Assembly: GCF_003003265.1 (NCBI RefSeq)
Contig: NZ_PVTL01000006.1
Span: forward strand, 248,001 to 312,000
Origin: Glaciihabitans tibetensis
Lineage (GTDB): Bacteria; Actinomycetota; Actinomycetes; Actinomycetales; Microbacteriaceae
Direction: 5' to 3'
DNA length: 64,000 nucleotides
The position numbers and the translations under genes are program-made. How positions within the stretch are numbered: position 1 is the stretch's first letter; each line of letters opens with the position of its first letter. Under the pieces are notes generated by a model. That model worked only from the letters and a program-made list of their open reading frames with translations, was not told the DNA's origin and ran no database searches. This document shows positions 48,266 through 57,200 of the stretch, piece by piece.

Positions 48266-49186
48266 TCAGGCCCGCACCCAGCCGTCGCCGTCGCGCCGGA
48301 CCGCGCCTCCGCGTTCGAAGGCCTCCAGCCAGCCCGTCATCGGCCACTGTCCCCACCGGTCGGCGAAGCGACGCCCGTTGCGCAGGATGTCGTCGAGGTG
48401 CTGCCACGGCGGAGACGAGGTGGGGTGGTGCTGGTGGTACGCGTGAGCGCCGCCGACCCAGGCCATCGGGATACCCGAGGAGCGCAGCGCAAACGCGAAG
48501 TCGGTGTCTTCCCCGCCGTACCCCTCGTATCCCTCGTCGAATCGTGGTGTGGTGGCCCAGGTGCTCGCGGTCATCGAGAAGGACAGCGACCAGAAGAGGG
48601 TGTACTGGTCGGGCGTCGCCGGCAGTACCTGCCCGGGCGGGGGTGCCGGGCGGGCGGTGTGGGGGTTGGTGGCGGTGACAAGCGCCGTGGCATCCGTCAC
48701 ATCAATGCCCGGCGGGAGGTAGGTGACCGGGCCGCAGAACACGGTATCGGGGTGCTCGGACGCCGCCGCGGTGTACCGGTCGATGAGGTCGGGACCGGGC
48801 ACGCAGTCGGCGTCGAGGAAGATGAGCACGTCGGCGCCCGCCGCGACTGCCCGGTCGGCTCCCGCGTTGCGTGCGGCCGCGAGGCGGAGCCCATGCGGGC
48901 CGGGCGGCACGTGGAGGGTGTGGTTGACGAGGGTGCCCTCGGCGAGAGCACGGCCGGCGTCGAGGGAGTGGTCGTCTAGCGTGCCGTCGGAGGCGAGCCG
49001 CGGCGGAGTGTCATCGCCGACCCAGACCAGCACGCTGGTGACGCCGCCTATCTTCCTCACGGCTCGCAGCTGGTTATGCACGTGGGCGCGTCGGGGTGCG
49101 GACGCGAGCGTGATGACGGTCGGGGTCATGGCGTGCGTGCTCGACGGCGCACTGGATTCGGCGTGGCTGGACCTCTCGCGGTTCAC
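48266..49186 (-). CDS. Glycosyltransferase, GT2 / GT7 (galactosyltransferase-like) fold
   Basis: A GT-A glycosyltransferase of ~290-306 residues. The N-terminal TPTVITLASAPRRAHVHNQLRAV is followed by ADVLIFLDADCVPGPDLIDRY (DxD metal site) and a C-terminal RFDEGYEGYGGEDTDFAFALR (GT7-like EDxD acceptor motif). I give the GTG that overlaps the preceding stop (GTGA), as seen between the other genes here; the ATG 19 codons later (MTPTVITLA) is the alternative and matches the conserved start better. Fourth gene of the cluster. Confidence 0.82.
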   Translation of the reverse strand: MNRERSSHAESSAPSSTHAMTPTVITLASAPRRAHVHNQLRAVRKIGGVTSVLVWVGDDTPPRLASDGTLDDHSLDAGRALAEGTLVNHTLHVPPGPHGLRLAAARNAGADRAVAAGADVLIFLDADCVPGPDLIDRYTAAASEHPDTVFCGPVTYLPPGIDVTDATALVTATNPHTARPAPPPGQVLPATPDQYTLFWSLSFSMTASTWATTPRFDEGYEGYGGEDTDFAFALRSSGIPMAWVGGAHAYHQHHPTSSPPWQHLDDILRNGRRFADRWGQWPMTGWLEAFERGGAVRRDGDGWVRA

Positions 49187-50325
49187 GAGCGGACCGCCCC
49201 GGCCGTAGCCTCGATCACCGTAGCCTCGATTTCCGCGGCAGCGCGCTCGGCAGCACCGGCGGTCTGCCAGCGGGACCACTCCGGACGCAGCGAGCGCGCC
49301 TTCTCGAGCAGGCCGGGCCACGCGTCTGCGGCGGGCCAGCACGTTTCGACGACGGCGAGGCCAGCTTGCGCGAGGGCTTGGGCGGTCTGCGCCTGTTCTT
49401 CAAACGGACGTTCCTGGGGGATGATGACGGCGCGTGCATTCGCAGCAGCCAGATCCGCGATCGAACTCTGGCCGGCCCAGGCGACGACGATGTCCGCGCG
49501 ACGGAGCTGCACCCACGGGTCTTCCGACCAGCCGCCGCCGAACCCGGGTATACCGAGGGCGCTCCAAGTGTATCCCGGTGTTGCTGCGGCGGCCGCGGTG
49601 ATGGACTCCGCGGTCACGTCGCTACCTCCGGCGCCGCCCAGCACGAGAACCTCGGGACGCGCGTTTCCCGAGCGGGCGGGACGGTCGGACGCAGCGGCGG
49701 GCAGGTCGGACGCAGCGGCGGGCAGGCTGGGCGCGGCGGCGGGCAGGCTGGCCGCGGCGTCGTCGAGGCTGGGAGTAGCGTCCTGCCTGCCGGCAAAGCG
49801 GCTGATTCCCCCGACGTAGGCGACGCGCGGCAGGGCGTTCAGGTGGGCAGGCCGCATCAGGTCGCCCGGCCACGGCGCGATGACCGAGGTCGCGGCGCGA
49901 AACGCGAGGTCATGGGGGATGTCGTCGCGCGTGCCTGGCTGCGTAATCAATACGGTCGGGATCCCCAGCAGTCGCACGAACAGGGTGACCTCCGCCGAGA
50001 CATCCACCACAAATGCGCTGACCGGGCTGTGATCAAGCTGGGTAGCAATCGCGGTCAGGCGACGCCGGTGCCCGTTGTGCAGCAGTGGTGCCCAGTGCAG
50101 CAGGCCGCCGGCGTCGGTGTTTCTGTGCCGGACCGGTCCGCCCGTTTCTGGTTCTTCGGCGTCGTCGCGGTCGAGCAGCACCCAGCGGCAGTTGGCCGGC
50201 AGGGTGGCTGGCTGCGGAAGGGAGCTGAAGCAGACGATCTCGCCGGCGACATGCGGAGCGATTGCGAGCAGCCGGCCGAGGTGGCCCCGTCCGTGGTGGT
50301 GGACGTACCAGCCGATTCGCGTCAC
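49183..50325 (-). CDS. Glycosyltransferase, MurG/GT28-like
   Basis: A 380-residue GT-B protein. The N-terminus RIGWYVHHHGRGHLGRLLAIAPHV matches the glycine-rich acceptor loop of GT28-type enzymes. The C-terminal donor site shows VLVLGGAGGSDV, RADIVVAWAGQSSIADLAAANARAVIIPQERPFEEQ. A variable insert of repeated LPAAAS units (12-15 bp DNA tandem) separates the two halves. GTG start overlapping the upstream GT4 stop (GTGA). Substrate unknown. Confidence 0.82.
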   Translation of the reverse strand: MTRIGWYVHHHGRGHLGRLLAIAPHVAGEIVCFSSLPQPATLPANCRWVLLDRDDAEEPETGGPVRHRNTDAGGLLHWAPLLHNGHRRRLTAIATQLDHSPVSAFVVDVSAEVTLFVRLLGIPTVLITQPGTRDDIPHDLAFRAATSVIAPWPGDLMRPAHLNALPRVAYVGGISRFAGRQDATPSLDDAAASLPAAAPSLPAAASDLPAAASDRPARSGNARPEVLVLGGAGGSDVTAESITAAAAATPGYTWSALGIPGFGGGWSEDPWVQLRRADIVVAWAGQSSIADLAAANARAVIIPQERPFEEQAQTAQALAQAGLAVVETCWPAADAWPGLLEKARSLRPEWSRWQTAGAAERAAAEIEATVIEATAGAVRS

Positions 50326-51479
50326 GCCGCCTGCTCCGGGAGCGAGTCCAGCGACCCGAGCGAGTCTGCGCCGGCCATCAGCCGCGCGAAGTGCGCTTCG
50401 AGCGCCCCGATGCGGGCGGTAAGTGAAAAGCGCGCGATCGCACTCGCGCGCGTGGCCTCCCGGAAGCCCGACTCGGTGCGCGAGCGGGCGATGAGCGCGT
50501 GCGCCGCAGCAGCAAGCCCGGCGACGTCGCCGCGGTCGGCGGTCGCCATTCCCACACTCCCGCTGGCGATCTCGGAGACGCCGCCCACCGCGAAGCTCGC
50601 AACCGGGGTGCCGCACATAAGGGCTTCGGGCGCGACGAGACCGAATGGCTCCTCCCACGCGGGGGTGCCGATGGAGCAGGCGCTTCGCCCCACGACATCC
50701 GCCAGCTCCTCGGGAGAAAGGTGGCCAACGTATCGAATCGTGTCACTGAGGCGGGGAAAGAGGTGCTGTTCGGCATACCGCTCGTCACCGATGCGCCCCG
50801 CGATGACGAGCGGCAGACCGAGACGCTCGGCGACGTCGATCGCGAGATGCGGCGCCTTCTCTTCGACGATGCGTCCGAACCACACGAGGTTCTCGCCCCC
50901 CTGACCGAGCGGCCAGGCTGCCGGATCCACCGCGTTGCTCAGCACGGTCGACTCGATCCCGGCGGCGGCCCACTGGGCGCGGGTGTGCTCGCTCACCGAG
51001 AGGAAGTGGCTGGGCCGACCGGTCCCGGCCCGGTGCGCCGCGGCCAGGTGGGCTTCGACCATGTCCCGGTCCACCGGGGTGTGCAGCGTCGAGATCATCG
51101 GCACCCCGAGCTCGGCCGCGCGGCGAAGCGGAAGGCTGTGCAGGCAATGGTTGGAGATGACGTCGAATCGTTCCGGATGCGCCGCGATTACGTCAAGGGC
51201 ATGTGCCAGCGCGGGAACAGACGACGTCTCGTAGCTCGCCGGGTAGGTGTCATCCGTCGGGTGAGCGCCCTCCGGCCAGGTGAGTGCGGGGGTGGTAAAC
51301 GGGCTGCCCGCAGTGGTGCCGTCCGAGCCCTCCGCCGCGATGATCGTGACCTCGTGTCCTCGCGCGCGCAGCTGGTCGGCCTCGTTCCACACCGCGGACT
51401 CCAACCCTCCGGCGTGCGGACGGCGAATCGGAAACCGGAGGGGAGCGATGACAACGATACGGAGGCGGTTCGCGGCCAT
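50322..51479 (-). CDS. Glycosyltransferase family 4
   Basis: A 385-residue GT-B retaining glycosyltransferase. The N-terminal RIVVIAPLRFPIRRPHAGGLESAVWNEADQLRARGHEVTIIAAEG is the GT4 acceptor-site loop. The donor site has NLVWFGRIVEEKAPHLAIDVAERLGLPLVIAG and the E-x7-E motif in GTPAWEEPFGLVAPEALMCGTPVASFAVGG. The start overlaps the upstream gene by one base (TGATG). The four coupled genes probably build one surface glycan. Confidence 0.9.
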   Translation of the reverse strand: MAANRLRIVVIAPLRFPIRRPHAGGLESAVWNEADQLRARGHEVTIIAAEGSDGTTAGSPFTTPALTWPEGAHPTDDTYPASYETSSVPALAHALDVIAAHPERFDVISNHCLHSLPLRRAAELGVPMISTLHTPVDRDMVEAHLAAAHRAGTGRPSHFLSVSEHTRAQWAAAGIESTVLSNAVDPAAWPLGQGGENLVWFGRIVEEKAPHLAIDVAERLGLPLVIAGRIGDERYAEQHLFPRLSDTIRYVGHLSPEELADVVGRSACSIGTPAWEEPFGLVAPEALMCGTPVASFAVGGVSEIASGSVGMATADRGDVAGLAAAAHALIARSRTESGFREATRASAIARFSLTARIGALEAHFARLMAGADSLGSLDSLPEQAA

Positions 51480-52678
51480 CACGATCGGAGCTCGGATGGT
51501 GTTCTGTCGAGAACGAGCTGGCGGTAGAGCGCCGCGTGCGCGGACGTGAGCGAGTCGCGCTCCGTCTCGCGCTGCGCCTGCCGCCGCCGCACTTCTGCCG
51601 CCCGGTCGTCGGAGCCCGGTCGGGTTGCGCGGGGTGAGTCGAGCGCTGCCGCGATGGCCGCGGCAAGCGACATCCCATCCGACATCCCATCCGGCTCTGC
51701 AGACGGCGCTACAGAACGCTCCGCGGAGAATGACGCAACGCTGCCATCGGCGTGCTGCTCGGCGTAGAAGCCGAGCGCCGGTGCGGCGATGCCGGTGCCG
51801 AGGTCCCAGCACAGCTCCAGCCAGCCGGAGTGCGTGCCGTGCCGGTAGGGCAGCACGCAGACGTCCGAGCCCGCAATCGCGTGGGCCAGCGCGGAATCGT
51901 CGAGTCGGTCGTGCTCGAGGAGCTCGACTCTCTCGCTGCCGGCGGTGATCGCCCGGATCTCGGCGCGCGCGGCGGCATCGCGCACCCGGTGGTGCATCCG
52001 CACGAGGGCGGTCACCTCGCGTCCGGCGCGGGCGAGGTCGTCGATCGCGCCGCACAATGCCGTCACCATGGCGACGGAATCGATGTTGGAGCGCAGGTCT
52101 TTGAGGTGCATTTCGACACGATATGAGGCGGATGCCGGGGGCTGCGGCATCGCGGAAGCGTCCGACACCACCGCAGGGTGAGGCAAGACGAGAGCGGAAC
52201 GGCCCCACCGGCGCTGGATCTCGCGGGCGGCCCCAGCGGTGAGGGTGATGAGCGCGTCCGCGGCCGGGATCAGAACGTCGAGCTGCTCGCGGTAGCCGCT
52301 CTGGTCGCTGTCGCTTAACTGCGGGTGCTCGAGGTCGTGCACGGTGAATACCACCGGCCAGCCGACGTCGTGCGCCGCCGCCACGCAGGCCGCGAGGTGC
52401 TCGGGAGTGAACGACTCGGTGCCGAAATGGATGTGCACCAGGTCCGCCGCGGACGCGTTATCGCGGATCCAGGACGGGTCCAGCGCAACGGGAGGCCACC
52501 ACTGGCCAGCGGGTACGCCCGCGGGCACCGGATCGGGCAGGACCGTGATCCCCTCGGACCCGCTGACCCGCTGGGGATAGGGGTGCGCTGCCGGAACGGA
52601 TACCACTCTGATGCTGGGCTGGGACGGAGTGAGCGGAGCAGAAGATTTACCCAGGAGAGTCGGAGTCGTCCGGTGCAA
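51479..52678 (-). CDS. Glycosyltransferase (GT4-like)
   Basis: First of four coupled glycosyltransferase genes; ~399 residues. Recognisable parts are ADLVHIHFGTESF, PVVFTVHDLEHPQLSD, ADALITLTAGAAREIQRRWG, ALVLPHPAV and the donor-site segment VCVLPYRHGTHSGWLELCWDLG, where the usual second Glu motif is altered. I chose a TTG start with GAGGGAGAG 2-4 nt upstream; a TTG 15 codons earlier is the alternative and overlaps a TATATT promoter-like box. Inserted Ser/Asp repeats (DGMSDGMS) occur near the C-terminus. Confidence 0.75.
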   Translation of the reverse strand: MHRTTPTLLGKSSAPLTPSQPSIRVVSVPAAHPYPQRVSGSEGITVLPDPVPAGVPAGQWWPPVALDPSWIRDNASAADLVHIHFGTESFTPEHLAACVAAAHDVGWPVVFTVHDLEHPQLSDSDQSGYREQLDVLIPAADALITLTAGAAREIQRRWGRSALVLPHPAVVSDASAMPQPPASASYRVEMHLKDLRSNIDSVAMVTALCGAIDDLARAGREVTALVRMHHRVRDAAARAEIRAITAGSERVELLEHDRLDDSALAHAIAGSDVCVLPYRHGTHSGWLELCWDLGTGIAAPALGFYAEQHADGSVASFSAERSVAPSAEPDGMSDGMSLAAAIAAALDSPRATRPGSDDRAAEVRRRQAQRETERDSLTSAHAALYRQLVLDRTPSELRS

Positions 52679-52804
52679 TACTCTCCCTCTCGCTCGTAAG
52701 CGCTCAAGGCAGAGCGCATTCAAAATATACGGGCCGCCCCTAGCGGGAATGGGGCCTTGACACTATGTGAACGGGATAGTAGGCATGCGGGATGCCCTCC
52801 GTGC

Positions 52805-53644
52805 CTACAGGCGCGCGTACTTCGCCCGGGCGAAGCAGTACACGCCGTAGAAGATCAGTCCGAGCGCGACGAGGGTGAGGATAGCGACACCGAACGGCAG
52901 CGCAACCAGCGACTTGAGCGCACCGTCCAGACCCGTCGCGGCCGAGGGGTCGGCGGTCGCCGCTGCGATTCCGAACAGGCCCCCGACAACAACGAGCGCT
53001 ATTCCCTTGGCGATGTAGCCGCCGACACCGAGCACGACGATTGCCGTGGTCGCGGCCCCCCGCGGCTCCGCGATGTCCGAGAGGAACTTCTTGCGGGCGC
53101 CCTTGACGATGAAGTAGACACCGATAGCGGCGATGGCGAGCGCAACCGCCACGAGCGCGAACACCCCACCGGGAGCGGCGAGCAGGCTTGCGCTCAAGTC
53201 CTGCGTCTGGCCGGAGCTGTCGGAGCTGCCGCCGCGCGCGTAGGTCGCGGCACTCGCACCGACGGCGAGGTAGGCAATGCCCTTGCCGCCTTCCTTGGCG
53301 CGATCGACCCAGGCGTCCTTGTCGGTGCCGCGGACGAGCACAGCCTCGAGCAGCTGGAACAGGCCAAGCGCCAAGAGCCCGATCACCACCACGACGAGAA
53401 CAAAAACCCCGCCGGGGTTGGCCGCGAGCGAACCGAGCGCGCCGGACTGATCGGCCTCGCCGCCACCACCGAAGGCGACGCTCAGCGCGATTCCCCCGAT
53501 CAGGATGTGCAGGAGCCCGTTCATCGCGAAGCCGCCGCGGGCGAGGACTTTCAGCACGGGACTGTCCTGCATACGGTCGGCCGCGCGGCGCGACGAGGTT
53601 GCGGCGGCGGAGGCTGCGTCGGAGGCATCGTTCAGATCAGGCAT
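52805..53644 (-). CDS. DUF1206 membrane protein
   Basis: A 279-residue protein with six helices in three repeats of about 70 residues, each beginning with a LARGGFAMNGLLHILIG, EGGKGIAYLAVG or VGGYIAKGIALVVVG segment. This is the DUF1206 layout. Function is unknown. TAATGT lies 6 nt before the ATG, so it is probably leaderless. Confidence 0.9.
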   Translation of the reverse strand: MPDLNDASDAASAAATSSRRAADRMQDSPVLKVLARGGFAMNGLLHILIGGIALSVAFGGGGEADQSGALGSLAANPGGVFVLVVVVIGLLALGLFQLLEAVLVRGTDKDAWVDRAKEGGKGIAYLAVGASAATYARGGSSDSSGQTQDLSASLLAAPGGVFALVAVALAIAAIGVYFIVKGARKKFLSDIAEPRGAATTAIVVLGVGGYIAKGIALVVVGGLFGIAAATADPSAATGLDGALKSLVALPFGVAILTLVALGLIFYGVYCFARAKYARL

Positions 53645-53650
53645 GCCCCA

Positions 53651-53656
53651 ACATTA
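53651..53656 (-). promoter_or_regulatory. -10 box TAATGT of the DUF1206 gene
   Basis: TAATGT stands 6 nt (TGGGGC) before the ATG. Together with the hairpin just beyond it, this separates the gene from the adhesin genes upstream. Confidence 0.55.
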
Positions 53657-53666
53657 GGGCCCAACC

Positions 53667-53702
53667 GATGCGGACTCACCCCAGCAGGGGTGAGTCCGCA
53701 TC
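53667..53702 (-). terminator. Terminator hairpin after the adhesin anchor frame
   Basis: A perfect 16-bp stem (GATGCGGACTCACCCC and its complement) with a 4-nt loop starts 3 bp past the stop. No U-tract follows, as is common for GC-rich actinobacterial terminators. Confidence 0.75.
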
Positions 53703-53704
53703 GC

Positions 53705-54238
53705 TCAGCTGTGTTGTGCGCGACTGCGTCGCTGGGCGCTGCGACCCGCGAGCAGCAACAGGCCACCCAGGAGCAGCAGCAGCGACGCCAGCAGCGCGGG
53801 CGCTCCCACCGAGCCCACACCGGTCGACGGAAGCGCGCCGGTGCGCACGGGAGCATCAAACGTGTTCACGGCCGCAATCGTGAGCACCTGCTCCCGTTCT
53901 GGCGAGCCAGCGGCAACCGGCTGCGCGTCGGCGAAGGTAGACGGGGTCACCGTGCTTCTGGTGGCGCCCCCCGTTTCTGTTTCGACGCCGAAGCAGCGTG
54001 CCCCCACCGGCAGCCGGAGCGTGTCGAGACGAATGGTTTCATTCGCCCCGATGTCAACCTTGCCGCTGAACACGGTGGCCAGTGTCTCGTCGCCCGGAGC
54101 CGTGTCCGTCTGAACGACCACGGGCACCTGGCAGGTGACAAGCACGGTGAAGGTTGCGGAAGCAACGGCGGGCGTGCCCGCGAGAGCCCCCTCAGCCTTC
54201 TTGCTCAGCTCCACAACGCCGCCGGAGAAGGCGTTCAC
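53705..54238 (-). CDS. C-terminal LPXTG anchor part of the split adhesin
   Basis: A 177-residue frame that begins in the middle of a DUF5979-type repeat (VNAFSGGVVELSKKAEG aligns with VTNRFDAGSIVITKTLTG upstream) and ends with LPSTG near residue 137, a hydrophobic helix and a RRSRAQHS tail. It lacks a signal peptide. Its GTG overlaps the stop of the large adhesin frame (GTGA). Either one base has been lost and both frames form one gene, or the anchor is made separately by coupled translation, in which case it could not be exported without the signal peptide. I favour a frameshift. Confidence 0.75.
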   Translation of the reverse strand: MNAFSGGVVELSKKAEGALAGTPAVASATFTVLVTCQVPVVVQTDTAPGDETLATVFSGKVDIGANETIRLDTLRLPVGARCFGVETETGGATRSTVTPSTFADAQPVAAGSPEREQVLTIAAVNTFDAPVRTGALPSTGVGSVGAPALLASLLLLLGGLLLLAGRSAQRRSRAQHS

Positions 54239-57200
54239 AACCCGACAGTGACCGTGTTGTCGGTCAGCGGGTCAGCGACAACCACCACCGTGACGGGGTC
54301 AGGAACGGTGTCCGCCCCTCCCGCGTCCGTCTCGGTGACCACACACTCGGCCCCCAGGGGAAGGCCGGTGATGGGTTCTGACGTGATCGTGTCCGCGTCG
54401 CCCACTGCTCGGAGCGTGACATCCCCCGTATAGACGTGGTCGACGCCGTTGAAGGAACAGTCCACGCTGAACACGTAATCGCGGTCGGGGTTGGCCGCCA
54501 CCCCCACGCCGGTGAGCGTCTTGGTGATCACGATCGAACCCGCATCGAACCGGTTGGTGACCACCACCGGTGCGAGATAGACCCCGCCGGTGTCCACGGC
54601 CGGAATCACCACCGGGGTGGACGGCGTGATGCTGGTGTCGGTCGCGCCACCCGCGTTCGTCTCGGTGATTGTGCAGGCTGCCCCCACGGGTGCGGCGACC
54701 TCCTGCGTCTGCGCACCCCGGAAGGTCAGCGTGAGCGGGAAGCCAGAGACGACCGCCCCGTTGTATTCGCAGCTGACCCTCACCGAGAACGGCCCGACAC
54801 CGTAGGAGGCGGCATCTCCCGTCACCGCTTTGGTCACCCGCAGAACGCCCATCGGGTAGCTATTGGTGATGGGTGCCGTCGCCACCGGGATCGGGGCGGG
54901 GGCCGGCGTACCGAAGTGCGGTTCGATGGTTACCCGGTGGGCTGTTGCGCGCGAGGGGTGGTCGCTTACAGCACCCTTCGCGTCGCTCTCCCAGACAAGA
55001 CACTCCGCGCCAGCCGGTATCGCGTCAATGACCTTCTTGGCGCCGACGGAGAGGCGCTCCGTACCGGACGCGACCACGGTTTTTGTGGTCCCGTCGCCGG
55101 GAGCGATGGTGCACTCGTACTGGAAGGTGTATTTCAGGTCACCGGTTTGCACCTTCGCGGGGTTTGCGCCCAGCGTCTTCTCGAGCACGAGCGACCCGTA
55201 GCTCGTCGCCACACCGACCTTGATGGGTTCGATGGGGGCGAGAATGCGGGCGCTGCCGTCGCCGCGCTGGGTCACTTCGCTGTGCGCGATCGAGTTCCAC
55301 GCGATGGTGGGGTCGCTCACCTGGGTGACGCGGAGCGGTGTCACCATCTGGAACGCGATGGTCACGCCGGCTCCGGGGGAGAGGGGTTTCTGCGAGAAGT
55401 CCATCGCAGCCTGGAATGCGGTCGCGTCTGCGGCAAAGGTCGGCGTCCAGTCGTCGGGCGCACAGGTGCCCGGCGTTCCGTAGTCGATGTCCTCGGTGCA
55501 GAGCGTTTTGCCCGAACTATAGTCGAGCGCGAGAGCAGACCCGCCGCCCGTCACCACGGGTGCCGCAGCGAGGGTCGGACGGTTATCCCACTGCGTTCCC
55601 CGGTCGGCGCCGAGAACACCGGTGTCTCCCGCGGCCGGGAGGCGGTCGATGATCGTCATCTGGGTGCCGGGCTCGGTGCCGGCGTTTCTCACCCGGATGA
55701 GGAAGTTGATCGGGTCGCCGGGATTCACGAGAGCGACACACGGGGTTGCCGTGTAGGTTTCGCCATTCTCAGTGAAACTGGGGCAGCTTGCGTCTCCGAT
55801 CGGAACGGGCCGGGCGCTCTCGCCGTTGTACCAGCCGAGATCGTGATTGCCGGCGATCCACTTTCGCGACTCGAACGACGCACCGGCGCGGGTACGCGCG
55901 GTAGCGGTGTCGGTGCAGAAGGTGCCCACGCCGAATGAACCGTCGCCCGACGTTCCATCACCCTTCTCGCAGGCCAGCCCCGCAATGGGGGAGCCGGCCG
56001 CCATGGTGTTGGTGAGCAGCTGGCCCGCCAGCACGCCGGGCTCCAGCTTCATCTGCACCACGATGCTGAAGGTTGCCCCCGGGGCGAGCATCCACGCACC
56101 GAAGTCAAACGTCGCCTGGGCCACGTGCTCGCCCTCGCGCACCACACTGAATGTGGGCGCGGGAACTGCCGGAGTTCCGGCGGGCAGATCGACGGCGGTG
56201 ATACTGAAGGGCTGGCCGTTGTCGCCCGCGTACTCCTCGTCGAAGCTCAGGCCCGCAGGAATCGAGTCCACCACCCGCAGGTTCGGAATGCTGGCGGTTC
56301 CCGTGTTGGTGACCTTCAGGGTGAACGGCACTCGTTCCCCGGGGGAGATCACGGCGTTCGGGGTCTTGTCGACGTCCAGACGCGGTGTGCCACCGTTCAG
56401 TTCCAGGGTGCTGGTGACCGGGTCGGTCTTTTCCGTCACTCCGGGAGCCTGAAGCCAGGTGGCGTAGAACCCGGTCGCCGTATTGTGAATGGGGCTGGCG
56501 ACCGCGGTCGACGCGTCGCTGCGCAGGGTGGCGCGTGGGGTGACCCTGAACGTGACTTTTCCCGTGCAACGCTCGTCGCCGCACGGCGTGAACACGTGAC
56601 CGCCGTTGGCTGTAGACGTGCTGCCGAACGTTGCACGGATACCCGTCACCTCGCCCTCGGCGACGCCGGTGGGCAGTGCTGCGCGCTCCGCCGGCACTCC
56701 GCGTACCCAGGCGCCCTTCACATAGGCGTCGATCCGGACCGTGCTTCCAGAGGCGGATGCCGCGGGCGGGGTCATCGCGGTGAAGTCCACAAAATCGACC
56801 GACTCGAAGAACTTCGTGTCCCCGTCTTCGATGCCCAACTCGCGGGCGCTGAGGTTTCCGGTATTGCGAACCGTGAGGTTCACCGAGGTGTACTGCTCGG
56901 GCAGACCCGCGACCCGCACCGGCAGTGCGCTCGGGGTGATCATCTTGTTCACGGAGGCGCCGTCTGCCGTCGGCCCGGTGCTGGTGGCCGGCGAACAGGC
57001 GGGTTCTGCACCGACGTAGCCCGTCGCGGTCAGCACGAAGCAGTTACTGAGCGCCGTGCCATCGGGCGTACCCGAGCGGCGCTCGGCGGTGAGGTTGAGC
57101 TGGAAGTACTGGGTGGTCGGAAGCTCACCCGCGAGTGAGGCGCGGATTCCGGTCGCACGGTCGAGCAGCGCTGCGTTTGCGGGATCGAAGGCGACCCACG

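Noticed and set aside
54436-55938. A 500-codon plus-strand frame inside the adhesin gene
   Set aside because: Arg/His/Gly-rich antisense shadow; the adhesin repeats on the minus strand explain the openness.
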